The position numbers were made by a program, and so were the translations under genes. Source: an uncultured Lachnospiraceae bacterium (GTDB lineage Bacteria; Bacillota; Clostridia; Lachnospirales; Lachnospiraceae). Taken from it: a stretch of DNA of 64,000 nucleotides. The notes under the pieces are model-generated. The model was not told the DNA's origin, ran no database searches, and saw only the letters and a program-made list of their open reading frames with translations. Positions 54,113-62,496 of this stretch are shown here, in pieces (the first letter of the stretch is position 1; every line of letters starts with the position of its first letter). Where the stretch lies: NCBI GenBank assembly GCA_902766825.1, contig CACXFB010000022.1:62001-126000 (forward strand), written 5' to 3'.

Positions 54113-55303
54113 ATGTTTGTACATAATTTTAAGTATTCACTCAAAGCATTGTTTAGAAATAAGACGCTGATTTTCTGGACATTAATGTTTCCGATAATAC
54201 TGGGGACGTTTTTTAAGATGGCGTTTTCAAATGTAACAAGTTCGGAGGCGTTTAAAGCGATAAATTTTGCGGTTGTTGAAGATGATAACTTTAAAAATGA
54301 TGAAGTGTTTGTAACTGTAATTAAAGAGCTGTCTGACGAAGATGGTGATAACAGGATTTTTGACACAACCTACGTTGAAAATGAGGATGAGGCAAAGGAA
54401 CTTTTAGTTGACGGTAAAATTGACGGCTATCTTGTGATGCCGGACAAAAAAGATGACACACCGGGAGTTACATTTATAAATAACGGAATTAACCAGACCA
54501 TTATCAAAAATGTTGTCGAGGAAATTGCACTTAACGAAAAAATCGGTAATGAAATCGGTGAGACAATTGTTAAGGATGAAATGGCTAAAGGGAACTTTAA
54601 TATAGACATTGACGGTATATATGAGAAGGTTATGGAGAAAATGTCGGATGAGACAAATCTTTTGGATAAATCGGCTAACAAGCTTGATTATTCAATGATA
54701 GAGTTTTATACGCTTATCGCCATGACATGTATTTACGGTGGTATGTTATCAATAGCTTCAATCAATAACAGCCTTGCAAATATTTCTCAAAAAGGAAAAA
54801 GAGTCAGCGTGGCACCGACAAGAAAACTTGTGACGGTTCTTAGTAGCCTTTTAGCAAGCTACGTTATACAGCTTGTTGGACTTGCGTTGTTGTTTGTATA
54901 TACTATCTTTGCACTTAACATAGATTATGGTGATAATATCGCAAAAGTAATTTTGCTTGGAGCAGTAGGTTCGCTTGCGGGACTTGCAATGGGACTTTTT
55001 GTAGGAACCGTATTTAAGGCGGGCGAAAATGCTAAGACAGGTATTCTTATTGCAATAACAATGTTTTTCTGCAACTTTGCAGGAATGTTTGGAATAACAA
55101 TGAAATACATAACAGACACAAAGATGCCGTGGCTTACAAAGATTAATCCGGTTGGACTTATAACAGACGGATTGTATGCGTTGTATTATTACAACACAAC
55201 TGACAGATTTAGTGCAGACATTATTAATCTTATAATTTTAACACTAGTCCTTACGGCAGTGTCATTCTTTAGTATAAGGAGGCGCAGATATGACAGTATT
55301 TAA
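54113..55303 (+). CDS. ABC-2 type transporter permease
   Basis: The 396-residue protein has an N-terminal membrane helix (NKTLIFWTLMFPIILGTFFK), an extracytoplasmic domain of about 170 residues, and five to six C-terminal helices (MIEFYTLIAMTCIYGGMLSI and following). This is the ABC-2 exporter permease layout. It starts one base after the ATPase stop and overlaps the next permease by 14 bases. Translation is probably coupled, since the nearest purine-rich site (GGAAAGGA) is rather far upstream. Confidence 0.88.
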   Translation: MFVHNFKYSLKALFRNKTLIFWTLMFPIILGTFFKMAFSNVTSSEAFKAINFAVVEDDNFKNDEVFVTVIKELSDEDGDNRIFDTTYVENEDEAKELLVDGKIDGYLVMPDKKDDTPGVTFINNGINQTIIKNVVEEIALNEKIGNEIGETIVKDEMAKGNFNIDIDGIYEKVMEKMSDETNLLDKSANKLDYSMIEFYTLIAMTCIYGGMLSIASINNSLANISQKGKRVSVAPTRKLVTVLSSLLASYVIQLVGLALLFVYTIFALNIDYGDNIAKVILLGAVGSLAGLAMGLFVGTVFKAGENAKTGILIAITMFFCNFAGMFGITMKYITDTKMPWLTKINPVGLITDGLYALYYYNTTDRFSADIINLIILTLVLTAVSFFSIRRRRYDSI

Positions 55304-56456
55304 GACGTTTTTACGAATCCTTAACAAGAATAAAATGATTATAATGCTCTATACTGGAATATTACTTGGATTTGGCGCACTTAATTCAAGGACTACATCG
55401 CAGGATATGAATTTTTCAGATACAAAACCGGCACTTGCCATAATAAATGATGACAAAGACGGTGAACTTGCAAAAGATTTAGTCAGATACCTTGATGAGC
55501 ATGGTGAATTAACAGAATATGATTTGGATTTATCAGATAGTGATGACAGCAAAGTGGTAGATGATGCTTTGTTTTACAGACAGATTCATTATCTGGTATA
55601 TATACCAAAAGATTTTACCGCGCGTTTTATGGCGGGAGATGATGTAAAACTTACGACAAAATCTACAGGTGATTTTAAGGCAGAACTTTCAAAGATGCTC
55701 GTTGAGCGTTATATGAAAACTGCAAATACTTATAAGAACTTAGATGTGACAGATGCCGGGGAACTTGTAGAAAAGATTGATAAAAATATCGATATCACGG
55801 CAGATGCCACAATAACATCCAAACTTGACACGGAAGCACTCGAGCTTGCAGGTGTGTATTTTAACTTTGAAAGTTACAGTATACTTGCATGTCTTATATA
55901 TGTAATCTGCATCGTAATGTCGGTGTTTAATACGAAAAAAATAAAAGACAGAACCAACATAAGCAGTATGGATTTTAAAAAACATAATACAATACTGTTG
56001 CTTTGCAACTGCATGTACTCAGTTGTTGCATGGGCATTCTATTTTGCCTTTGGTTACGTGCTTTTTGGAAAGACAATTATAAGCACACATGGAATGTTGT
56101 TTGCATTTAATTCATTTTTATTTACAATATGTGCTGCAACAATTGCATTTTTCATCGGAAGTATTGTGAGCAACAAAGATGCAATCGGTGGAATTGTAAA
56201 TGTTGTGTCGTTAGGCTCGAGTTTTCTTTGCGGAGCATTCGTGCCGGCGACGTGGCTCCCTGACGGGGTGCTTGCAATAGCGCATGCGCTTCCAACTTAT
56301 TACTATATCAATGCAAATGACAGAATAAAGCAGATGGAAACCTTTGATATGACATCTCTTAAACCTGTATTTATTGATATGGGAATAGTGATGGCATTTG
56401 CCCTTGCATTTGTGATAATGACCAACGTTGTTAGCGCTAAAAAGAGAAGAGCGTGA
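55290..56456 (+). CDS. ABC-2 type transporter permease, second subunit
   Basis: The 388-residue protein has the same layout as the preceding permease: an N-terminal helix (KMIIMLYTGILLGFGALNS), an outer domain with DTKPALAIINDDKDGELAKD, and five or six C-terminal helices ending VMTNVVSAKKRRA. The pair would form a heterodimeric membrane channel with the upstream ATPase. An AGGAGGCGCAG site lies inside the preceding gene. A paired hairpin repeat starts 10 bases after the stop and may end the transcript. Confidence 0.87.
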   Translation: MTVFKTFLRILNKNKMIIMLYTGILLGFGALNSRTTSQDMNFSDTKPALAIINDDKDGELAKDLVRYLDEHGELTEYDLDLSDSDDSKVVDDALFYRQIHYLVYIPKDFTARFMAGDDVKLTTKSTGDFKAELSKMLVERYMKTANTYKNLDVTDAGELVEKIDKNIDITADATITSKLDTEALELAGVYFNFESYSILACLIYVICIVMSVFNTKKIKDRTNISSMDFKKHNTILLLCNCMYSVVAWAFYFAFGYVLFGKTIISTHGMLFAFNSFLFTICAATIAFFIGSIVSNKDAIGGIVNVVSLGSSFLCGAFVPATWLPDGVLAIAHALPTYYYINANDRIKQMETFDMTSLKPVFIDMGIVMAFALAFVIMTNVVSAKKRRA

Positions 56457-56465
56457 AACAGGGGC

Positions 56466-56563
56466 GGGTGAAACGGGGGACGGTTCTTCGTTCCAAATCT
56501 GAAGGCAAGCAGTGAGATTTCTTGTTTTGGGATTGGAACGAGGAACCGTCCCCCGTTTCACCC
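56466..56563. repeat. Inverted pair of GAACCGTCCCC-loop hairpins (copies 6a/6b)
   Basis: The 31-bp arms 56466-56496 and 56533-56563 are inverted copies with one mismatch, 36 bases apart. The loop core is GGGGGACGGTTCTTC in one and GAGGAACCGTCCCCC in the other. Outer ends are GTGAAAC-type and inner ends TTGGAAC-type. The spacer shares TCTTGTTTT with the spacer of the pair at 6924-7019 read on the opposite strand, so the two about 97-bp units are relatives. Confidence 0.88.
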
Positions 56564-56654
56564 CCTAGACTTTACTATATGGATATGTTATCCTATTTAG
56601 GTGGGCCGTGACGGCAGATGCTTGTGCGGTTTACACAAATAATACAAAGGTTTG

Positions 56655-56675
56655 AAGCGTTATTTAATAGCGCTT
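56655..56675. promoter_or_regulatory. Small palindrome before the acyl-CoA ligase gene
   Basis: AAGCGTTATT and AATAGCGCTT form an imperfect inverted repeat 16 bases upstream of the ligase start codon, just before its ribosome binding site. It could be an operator or a translation-affecting hairpin. Confidence 0.3.
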
Positions 56676-56691
56676 AGGATTGGAGAATGTT

Positions 56692-58332
56692 ATGCCTGTT
56701 ACAGAGTATTTAGAGAGAAATGCGAAGCTCTACACGGATGAGATTGCGTTGGTGGAGCTTAACCCGGAAGAGAAGGATACAAGAAGGGTTACCTGGAAGG
56801 AATATGACCTTATTGAGTCAAGTACATTTGCACCTTACAGGAGAGAGATTACCTGGGGAGTTTTTGATGAGAAAGCCAACAGATTTGCAAATATGCTTCT
56901 TGGACGTGGAATCAAGAAAGGAGATAAGGTAGCAATCATTATGTACAACTGTCTTGAATGGCTGCCTATATATTTTGGTGTGTTAAAGACAGGAGCGATT
57001 GCAGTTCCTTTTAACTTCAGATATGATGCTGAGGAGATTTTATATTGTGCTGAGCTTGCCGAGGTTGATGTTATAGTATTCGGTTTTGAGTTTATAGGAA
57101 GAATTGAGGCTAATGCGGCAAGACTTAGCAAGGGAAGACTGCTTATCTATGTAGGAGATAACTGCCCTAGATTTGCAGAGAGCTACAGAGAACTTGTTGC
57201 CGATTGTTCAAGTCAGGCACCTGATATTACTCTTAGCGAAGATGATGATGCAGCAATTTATTTTTCATCAGGAACAACAGGATTCCCAAAAGCTATTTTG
57301 CATAAGCATTTAAGCCTTACACAGGCAGCCGAGATGGAGCAGAAGCACCACTCAACATCAAGAGAGGATAATTTCCTTTGCATTCCGCCACTTTATCATA
57401 CAGGTGCAAAGATCCACTGGATGGGAAGTCTTGTCGCAGGAAGCAAGGCTGTACTTCTTAAAGGTGCAAAGCCGGAGACAATTCTTTCGGCCGTATCTAA
57501 TGAAGGATGTACGATAGTATGGCTTTTAGTTCCTTGGGCACAGGATATTCTTGATGGATTTGAATCAGGATTATTTAAGATGGAAGACTATAAACTTTCA
57601 CAGTGGAGACTTATGCATATAGGAGCACAGCCTGTTCCACCTTCACTTATTAAGAGATGGAAGGAACTCTTCCCTAACCATCAGTATGATACCAATTATG
57701 GACTTTCAGAGTCTATCGGACCTGGATGTGTACACCTTGGAGTTGAGAACATCCATAAGGTTGGAGCCATCGGTGTTCCAGGATACAGATGGGAATGCAA
57801 GATTATCGATGAGAACGGTGAGATTGTTAAGCAGGGAGAAGTAGGAGAGCTTTGTGTTAAAGGTCCTGGAGTAATGACTTGTTACTATAACAATCCTGAG
57901 GCAACTAATGAGGTATTAAAAGATGGCTGGCTTCTTACCGGAGATATGGCAATGCAGGATCCTGACGGATTCATTTACCTTGTTGACAGAAAGAAAGATG
58001 TAATTGTCAGTGGTGGTGAGAATATATATCCTGTTCAGATTGAAGATTTCCTTAGAAGACATAATAAGATTAAAGACGTTGCGGTTATCGGACTTCCGGA
58101 CAGAAGACTTGGAGAAAAGACAGCAGCAATTATTGAGTTAAAAGACGGTATGGAATGTACCAGACCTGAGATTGAGGAGTTTTGCATGGAACTTCCAAGA
58201 TATAAGAGACCAAAGGAGATTATCTTTGAAGAGATTCCGCGTAATGCAACAGGAAAGATTGAAAAGCCGAAGCTTCGTAAGAAGTACGGCGCAGACAATC
58301 TTGTTGCAAAAGAAATCGAAGAAGAAATCTAA
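56692..58332 (+). CDS. AMP-forming acyl-CoA synthetase/ligase
   Basis: The ATG at 56692 follows TTGGAG. The 546-residue enzyme has an N-terminal domain with ANRFANMLLGRGIKKGDKVA, the AMP-binding loop YFSSGTTGFPKAIL near residue 190, YGLSESIGPGCVHLG, the hinge GWLLTGDMAMQDPDGFIYLV, DRKKDVIVSGGENIYPVQIE, and the catalytic Lys region PRNATGKIEKPKLRKKYG. This is a fatty-acyl or related carboxylate:CoA ligase. Chain length preference cannot be told. It ends in a 4-base overlap with the convergent amidohydrolase gene. A palindrome lies just before its ribosome site. Confidence 0.92.
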   Translation: MPVTEYLERNAKLYTDEIALVELNPEEKDTRRVTWKEYDLIESSTFAPYRREITWGVFDEKANRFANMLLGRGIKKGDKVAIIMYNCLEWLPIYFGVLKTGAIAVPFNFRYDAEEILYCAELAEVDVIVFGFEFIGRIEANAARLSKGRLLIYVGDNCPRFAESYRELVADCSSQAPDITLSEDDDAAIYFSSGTTGFPKAILHKHLSLTQAAEMEQKHHSTSREDNFLCIPPLYHTGAKIHWMGSLVAGSKAVLLKGAKPETILSAVSNEGCTIVWLLVPWAQDILDGFESGLFKMEDYKLSQWRLMHIGAQPVPPSLIKRWKELFPNHQYDTNYGLSESIGPGCVHLGVENIHKVGAIGVPGYRWECKIIDENGEIVKQGEVGELCVKGPGVMTCYYNNPEATNEVLKDGWLLTGDMAMQDPDGFIYLVDRKKDVIVSGGENIYPVQIEDFLRRHNKIKDVAVIGLPDRRLGEKTAAIIELKDGMECTRPEIEEFCMELPRYKRPKEIIFEEIPRNATGKIEKPKLRKKYGADNLVAKEIEEEI

Positions 58333-59201
58333 TTGATTTTTAAAAGCCTTTTGGCATTCAGTCCAAGGATGAGGTCACATTCCCTGTCGGTAAGAGAGGT
58401 TTGACGGATGGCATCAGCAGATACATCCTGACGATTCCATGGGCTGTCACTACCAAAGAAAACATTTTGAGCGCCTGCAAGCCTGACCATTTTACAAAAC
58501 ATTTCATTGGTCAGCTTGCGATAATCAAGGCGCTCTTTTTTTGCGCCTGTAAGTACGTCTGTGTCGTTGCCAGTTGGCGTAGGTACTGTAAGTGCAAATG
58601 ATGTGTCCATCATGATCTTATATTCTGAAAGCAGAGGAATAATATCCTCCCAGAACCCCCAGGCTCCCATATGCGCCATTATCATGTTAACAGGTCTGAC
58701 GTCGCGAAGAACATTTTCAATTTCTTTGTGAGTGACGAGCTTGACGCCCGGAAAACTTGCATCGTATCCGCCATGAACCAATATCGTAAGGTTGTAGTAG
58801 CAGGCAGCCTCAACTATTCGCATGTATCTTATGTCGTCAAAAGGTATTCCCTGAAAAACAGGATGGAGCTTGATTCCCTTTACCCCATTTGCTGCTAACT
58901 GACGACACACCTGACGGTAAGAGGTATTGTCGGGATGGATACTTCCAAATGAAATTATGTGGTCACTTTCGTATTTTTCATTTGTTTCTATAGCGACACG
59001 ATTGATTGTTTCAAGTTGGGACGGCTTTGTTACGATGGGCAAAATAACGCTGTAATCAATGCCCTGTTCTTTCATGGAAGCAATAAGACCATCTATTGTT
59101 CCGTCGGTTGCAGGCATCATGCCGCTGCTGTTTTTTAGTGTGTTAATTGCATGTGCTGCAATTGTATCCGGAAATGTGTGTGTGTGAATATCTACTATCA
59201 T
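58329..59201 (-). CDS. Amidohydrolase-family TIM-barrel metal-dependent hydrolase
   Basis: The 290-residue protein has the amidohydrolase metal motif VDIHTHTFPD at its start, GIKLHPVFQG in the barrel, ILVHGGYD, MIMAHMGAWGFW, and the late Asp motif VFFGSDSPWNRQ. These match the ACMSD/2-pyrone dicarboxylate hydrolase-like branch. The substrate is unknown. The start is a GTAATCC-distant ATG at 59201 that overlaps the PAP2 stop by 4 bases, so the two minus-strand genes are coupled. The 3' end overlaps the end of the acyl-CoA ligase gene on the other strand by 4 bases. Confidence 0.85.
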   Translation of the reverse strand: MIVDIHTHTFPDTIAAHAINTLKNSSGMMPATDGTIDGLIASMKEQGIDYSVILPIVTKPSQLETINRVAIETNEKYESDHIISFGSIHPDNTSYRQVCRQLAANGVKGIKLHPVFQGIPFDDIRYMRIVEAACYYNLTILVHGGYDASFPGVKLVTHKEIENVLRDVRPVNMIMAHMGAWGFWEDIIPLLSEYKIMMDTSFALTVPTPTGNDTDVLTGAKKERLDYRKLTNEMFCKMVRLAGAQNVFFGSDSPWNRQDVSADAIRQTSLTDRECDLILGLNAKRLLKIN

Positions 59202-59743
59202 TTTTGTAATCCTTTTTTGCTGTTATATTTTTTGGTTATAAATTCATATATTGGTGCACTCAAAATTCCAAAGACAATACCGATTATCATGCCGGCAAAT
59301 ATGTCGGTTGGAAAATGCACATACAGATACAGTCTTGTAAATGCAATCAATACTGACAGTATGAGCGTCATGACAAAAAGCTTTTTCTGCTTTGCTGCAA
59401 GCAGGGCAAATGCAACAGCAAATGAAGCTGAGGTGTGCCCGGATGGAAATGAGTAATCTATCTGTCGTCCTATAAGGAGCTTAACGGATGTGTTGATGTC
59501 ATAAGGCCGTGTTCTTGCCACAATCGGTTTTATCAAAAGATTGCATACAATGGATTCCGTAACTAAAGCAATGGCAACAAGTACGCCGGCTCTTCGCGTC
59601 TTTGGGAAAATTAGAAGTGCTATACAAAGAACTATCCATATGATTCCGCCGTTAGCAAGTTTTGTGATTAAAGGAATTATAAAATCAAGTTCGTCGGTTC
59701 TTATGTTTTGTATGTAATCTAAAATGTCAAATTCCCAGTTCAT
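59198..59743 (-). CDS. PAP2-family membrane phosphatase
   Basis: The 181-residue membrane protein has the three PAP2 phosphatase motifs: KPIVARTRP, FPSGHTSAS and TRLYLYVHFPTDIFAG, with catalytic His in the second and third. It probably dephosphorylates undecaprenyl pyrophosphate or phosphatidic acid-type lipids at the outer membrane face. Several helices are predicted. A GAGGA site lies upstream of the ATG. It is the first gene of a two-gene minus-strand unit with the amidohydrolase. Confidence 0.9.
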   Translation of the reverse strand: MNWEFDILDYIQNIRTDELDFIIPLITKLANGGIIWIVLCIALLIFPKTRRAGVLVAIALVTESIVCNLLIKPIVARTRPYDINTSVKLLIGRQIDYSFPSGHTSASFAVAFALLAAKQKKLFVMTLILSVLIAFTRLYLYVHFPTDIFAGMIIGIVFGILSAPIYEFITKKYNSKKGLQK

Positions 59744-59788
59744 AAGTTGTCCTCATTTTCAATAAAATATTCAAATTCGGTTCTTTCC

Positions 59789-59818
59789 ATTATAGTTCAT
59801 ACAATGAAAAATAATCAA
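59789..59818 (-). promoter_or_regulatory. Sigma-A promoter of the PAP2/amidohydrolase unit
   Basis: On the minus strand TTGATT (59818-59813) and TATAAT (59794-59789) are separated by 18 bases, 45 bases upstream of the PAP2 start. Confidence 0.5.
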
Positions 59819-59891
59819 TTGCACAAAGTATAAAAATTAAGGGATTACAGATAATAAGTTTATAAAAAACGAGGTAAATGGAGGAAATATA

Positions 59892-60443
59892 ATGAAGGCT
59901 ACAGGTGTAGTAAGAAGTGTTGACAGTCTTGGAAGGATTGTCATACCAAAAGAATTACGTCGGGTGATGAAGATAAGGGAAGGAGATCCTATGGAGATTT
60001 ATACAGAAACCGACGGAGAGGTCGTATTAAAAAAATACTCTCCGGTTGGGGAAATGGCTGATTTTGCAAAACAGTTCGCAAAGGCTCTCTCTAAAAGTTC
60101 AGGCATGAATGCGGTCATAACCGATACCGAAAAGGTAGTTGCATATGCCGGAAAAGATAAGGATATGAAGGACACACCGATAAGTGAGCAGCTGTATAAT
60201 CTTATGGAAGAAAGAAAGGCGCTTAAGGCCTCTAAAGGAGAGAAAAATTTTATACCGGTAATAGATAAAAATGAGGATGATAAGTATGATTACGACCATG
60301 AAATTATCAGTCCAATTCTGGCTGACAGCGAGGTAATCGGGTCGGTTATGCTGTTAACCGGTGAAGGGAAGGCAAAGGTTACGGATGCGGAGCTTAAAAT
60401 GGTCGCCTGCGGAGCGTATTTTTTCAGTCTTCAGGTAGGCTGA
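59892..60443 (+). CDS. spoVT: Stage V sporulation regulator SpoVT
   Basis: SpoVT is a DNA-binding regulator active in the forespore. The 183-residue protein has an AbrB-like swapped-hairpin domain at 1-50 (MKATGVVRSVDSLGRIVIPK, then ELRRVMKIREGDPMEIYTE) and a C-terminal GAF-like domain (about 55-183), ending ELKMVACGAYFFSLQVG. Length and both domains match the family. A TGGAGGAAATATA site lies upstream. Its position at the head of the hup-rqcP-yabP-yabQ-divIC-spoIIE block resembles the Bacillus arrangement, which supports the assignment and spore formation in this organism. Confidence 0.95.
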   Translation: MKATGVVRSVDSLGRIVIPKELRRVMKIREGDPMEIYTETDGEVVLKKYSPVGEMADFAKQFAKALSKSSGMNAVITDTEKVVAYAGKDKDMKDTPISEQLYNLMEERKALKASKGEKNFIPVIDKNEDDKYDYDHEIISPILADSEVIGSVMLLTGEGKAKVTDAELKMVACGAYFFSLQVG

Positions 60444-60445
60444 AA

Positions 60446-60468
60446 AGGGGCAAAAATGCCCTGTTTTT
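60446..60468 (+). terminator. Putative terminator of spoVT
   Basis: GGGGCA and TGCCCT form a short stem around AAAA, followed by GTTTTTGG, three bases after the spoVT stop. Confidence 0.5.
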
Positions 60469-60532
60469 GGGGCAAAACTAACTATATTGGATGGAGATTT
60501 TCGTGAGAAATAACAGAAAAGTTCATAATGTC

Positions 60533-60561
60533 TTGACAAAAAAATCGCATGAGTGTATAAA
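60533..60561 (+). promoter_or_regulatory. Sigma-A promoter of hup
   Basis: A perfect -35, TTGACA (60533-60538), and TATAAA (60556-60561) are 17 bases apart. The hup start is 75 bases downstream, giving a leader of about 70 bases. Confidence 0.75.
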
Positions 60562-60636
60562 TAAACTTGTAATTTTAAGGTTTTGCCCTTAAAAACAGCG
60601 AAAATACTAGAAAAACTCTCAGAGGAGGAGTCTTCC

Positions 60637-60912
60637 ATGAACAAGACTGAATTAATCGCAGCAATCGTAGACAAGACAGATTTAAAGAAGAAGGATGCTG
60701 AGGCAGCATTAAAGGCATTCATCGATGTAGTAACAGAAGAGTTACAGAAGGGTGAGAAGATCCAGTTAATCGGATTCGGAACATTCGAAGTAGCTGAGAG
60801 AGCTGCAAGAGAAGGAATCAACCCACTTACAAAGGAGAAGATCAGCATCGCTGCTTCTAAGTCTCCTAAGTTTAAGGCAAGCAAGGCTTTAAAGGATTCT
60901 ATCAACGCTTAA
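60637..60912 (+). CDS. hup: DNA-binding protein HU
   Basis: The ATG at 60637 follows AGAGGAGGAG and gives the standard HU N-terminus MNKTELIAAIVDKTDLKKKD. The 91-residue protein has the HU core GEKIQLIGFGTFEVAERAAR, then a flexible arm with GINPLTKEKISIAASKSPKF and KASKALKDSI at the end. HU binds and bends DNA non-specifically and compacts the nucleoid. Codon use (GCA, AAG, ATC, TTA-rich) looks biased, as expected of an abundant protein. It has a strong promoter and a clear downstream terminator, so it forms its own transcription unit. Confidence 0.97.
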   Translation: MNKTELIAAIVDKTDLKKKDAEAALKAFIDVVTEELQKGEKIQLIGFGTFEVAERAAREGINPLTKEKISIAASKSPKFKASKALKDSINA

Positions 60913-60970
60913 TTTGATAGGACGTTTATAGTTATTACTAGGGTTGAATGCAATTTCAATGAATTAAAAA

Positions 60971-60996
60971 GGCATATGTTTATCATATGCCTTTTT
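60971..60996 (+). terminator. Rho-independent terminator of hup
   Basis: GGCATATG / CATATGCC is a perfect 8-bp stem with a TTTAT-type loop. It is flanked by AAAAA before and TTTTT after, so it works in either direction. Confidence 0.9.
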
Positions 60997-61016
60997 AAAC
61001 TTTAAAGGAGAATTAT

Positions 61017-61256
61017 ATGAGATTAGATAAATACCTTAAGGTATCAAGGTTAATTAAGAGAAGAACAATAGCAAATGAGGCGTGCGACAGCGGAAGGGTA
61101 ACAGTTAACGATAAGGTCGCAAAAGCGTCTGTGAACGTAAAAGAAGGGGATATTATCAATATTAAGTTTGGTAATAAGGAGATAACGGTCGAGGTCACAA
61201 ATGTGGCTGAAACGGTTAAAAAAGAAGAAGCGCAGAATATGTATAAAGTACTGTAA
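61017..61256 (+). CDS. rqcP: S4-domain ribosome-quality-control protein RqcP (YabO)
   Basis: The 79-residue protein is a single S4 RNA-binding domain: MRLDKYLKVSRLIKRRTIAN, then DSGRVTVNDKVAKASVNVKE and GDIINIKFG. RqcP works with RqcH on stalled 50S subunits to add C-terminal Ala tails to incomplete peptides. Size and position next to yabP match the Bacillus gene formerly called yabO. An AAAGGAGAA site precedes the start. yabP follows after a short gap. Confidence 0.93.
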   Translation: MRLDKYLKVSRLIKRRTIANEACDSGRVTVNDKVAKASVNVKEGDIINIKFGNKEITVEVTNVAETVKKEEAQNMYKVL

Positions 61257-61283
61257 GGAGTCATAATATATATCAAAGGGTGT

Positions 61284-61568
61284 ATGTGTGAGGCAGCTAT
61301 GGAAAACGGGCATTCATTTAGTCTTACAGACAGGGCAAGGGCAACATTTACCGGAGTTAACGATGTCAAATCTTTTGATGAGACGGAGGTTGTCTTAAGT
61401 ACAAAACAGGGTATGCTTACAATTCAGGGGTCATCACTGCATGTAAAGAGGCTCAGCCTTGAAAAAGGAGAGGCGGATATTGAGGGGCAGGTAGATAAGA
61501 TGATGTACTCGTCTGCGGATAAGATAAAAGACGGTTATAAATCCTTTGCCGCAAGGATATTCAGATAG
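61284..61568 (+). CDS. yabP: Sporulation protein YabP
   Basis: The 94-residue protein shows the YabP pattern: RARATFTGVNDVKSFDETEV, then VVLSTKQGMLTIQGSSLHVK and RLSLEKGEADIEGQVDKMMY. YabP and YabQ are needed for spore cortex formation in Bacillus. The start is uncertain: the ATG at 61284 has AAAGGG only 3 bases away, and the ATG at 61299 (MENGHSFSL) has TGAGG at a better distance. It lies between rqcP and yabQ in the conserved order. Confidence 0.9.
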   Translation: MCEAAMENGHSFSLTDRARATFTGVNDVKSFDETEVVLSTKQGMLTIQGSSLHVKRLSLEKGEADIEGQVDKMMYSSADKIKDGYKSFAARIFR

Positions 61569-61569
61569 T

Positions 61570-61932
61570 TTGGAGGCGTTTTTTGATGAATGCACTCTGG
61601 CGATTAACTGCCTTTGGTTTGGGTTTTGCGTGGGGCTTTGTTACGATATATCTGCCGGTATGGGGGGGCTTAATAAAAATTCAATTCTTATGTGGATAAA
61701 AGATATTGTGGCAGGTGCACTTGTCGGACTTTTATGGTTTTTGATGCTTCTTAGAAGCAATAACGGTAATATAAGAATCGTATATATTGTAATCACATTT
61801 TTTGGAGCGTGGATTTATACACATTTATTTTCTGACAGCGTCAGACAAACGTTTGGAAGAAAGAGCAGGAAACGCAACAGTAAAAAACATAAAAAACATA
61901 TACTACAGTTGTTGAAAAAAGCAAAATCATAG
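61570..61932 (+). CDS. yabQ: Spore cortex protein YabQ
   Basis: The 120-residue protein has about four membrane helices (NCLWFGFCVGLCYDISAGMG, VAGALVGLLWFLMLLR, IVYIVITFFGAWIYTHL) and a basic tail (GRKSRKRNSKKHKKH), as in YabQ. There is no in-frame ATG before the first helix. TTG at 61570, two bases after the yabP stop, is the likeliest start, with AAGGA about 12 bases before it. An ATG near 61585 is in another frame and does not give a YabQ-like protein. Together with yabP it supports spore cortex synthesis in the mother cell. Confidence 0.8.
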   Translation: MEAFFDECTLAINCLWFGFCVGLCYDISAGMGGLNKNSILMWIKDIVAGALVGLLWFLMLLRSNNGNIRIVYIVITFFGAWIYTHLFSDSVRQTFGRKSRKRNSKKHKKHILQLLKKAKS

Positions 61933-61995
61933 TATACAATAATAGTATGCTTGCGCACAGCCTTAAAAGGTCTAATTTGCGCTTAGGAGAATCGG

Positions 61996-62298
61996 ATGGA
62001 ATTAAGCAGACTACATAGAATAAAAAGAAAAATATATTTGCTTGTGACTGTAATAGCATTTTTAGGTGTATGTGCTGCACTATACTATAAGACCACAAGA
62101 CTTCAGAAAGAAGAGGCGCAGGTCGAGGTACAGATAGATAAAGCTAATGATAAATATACATCTGAAAAGGAAAGAGAAGAAGAGATAAAGGAACGAAAGG
62201 CTTATGTCCAGACAAAGAGATTTGCCGAAGATGTGGCTCGTGAGAAGTTCGGCATGGTTTACAAGGATGAAGTAATATTTAAGCCGGAAGAGAATTGA
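61996..62298 (+). CDS. divIC: Septum formation protein DivIC/FtsB-like
   Basis: The 100-residue bitopic protein has a short cytoplasmic N-terminus, a membrane helix at about 14-32 (IYLLVTVIAFLGVCAALYY), a coiled coil (LQKEEAQVEVQIDKANDKYT) and a C-terminal motif VAREKFGMVYKDEVIF typical of DivIC/FtsB. DivIC joins FtsL and DivIB at the division septum. A TTAGGAGAATC site precedes the ATG. It follows yabQ by 63 bases and precedes tRNA-Met, as in Bacillus. Confidence 0.92.
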   Translation: MELSRLHRIKRKIYLLVTVIAFLGVCAALYYKTTRLQKEEAQVEVQIDKANDKYTSEKEREEEIKERKAYVQTKRFAEDVAREKFGMVYKDEVIFKPEEN

Positions 62299-62347
62299 TG
62301 ATTTGAATTAATGTTTCGCCTGCAAAAAAAAATATTTAAAAAAGTGC

Positions 62348-62376
62348 TTGACAATATGTGCATGTGTTATTATAAT
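62348..62376 (+). promoter_or_regulatory. Sigma-A promoter of tRNA-Met
   Basis: A perfect TTGACA (62348-62353) and a perfect TATAAT (62371-62376) are separated by 17 bases, 34 bases before the tRNA. This is the strongest consensus promoter in the window. Confidence 0.88.
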
Positions 62377-62410
62377 TATTTTTGTTGTCAGCGAATGTGG
62401 CAAGTAATAT

Positions 62411-62484
62411 GGCGGAATAGCTCAGTTGGCTAGAGCACACGGTTCATACCCGTGGTGTCGAGAGTTCGAATCTCCCTTCCGCTA
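62411..62484 (+). tRNA. tRNA-Met (anticodon CAT)
   Basis: The cloverleaf is clear. The acceptor GGCGGAA pairs with TTCCGCT (one G-T pair at the end), the D-arm is GCTC/GAGC, and the anticodon stem CACGG/CCGTG carries the loop TTCATAC, with anticodon CAT. TTCGAAT is the T-loop; the T-stem GAGAG/CTCCC has one A-C mismatch. The 3' CCA is not encoded. The acceptor pairing at positions 1-72 indicates elongator rather than initiator Met, though tRNA-Ile with a modified C34 is not fully excluded. Confidence 0.93.
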
Positions 62485-62496
62485 TTATCTTATAAG

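Noticed and set aside
61585-61690. ATG-started frame beginning MNALWRLTAFG as the true yabQ start
   Set aside because: It gives a short peptide without YabQ features. The YabQ-like helices are in the other frame, which needs a TTG start.
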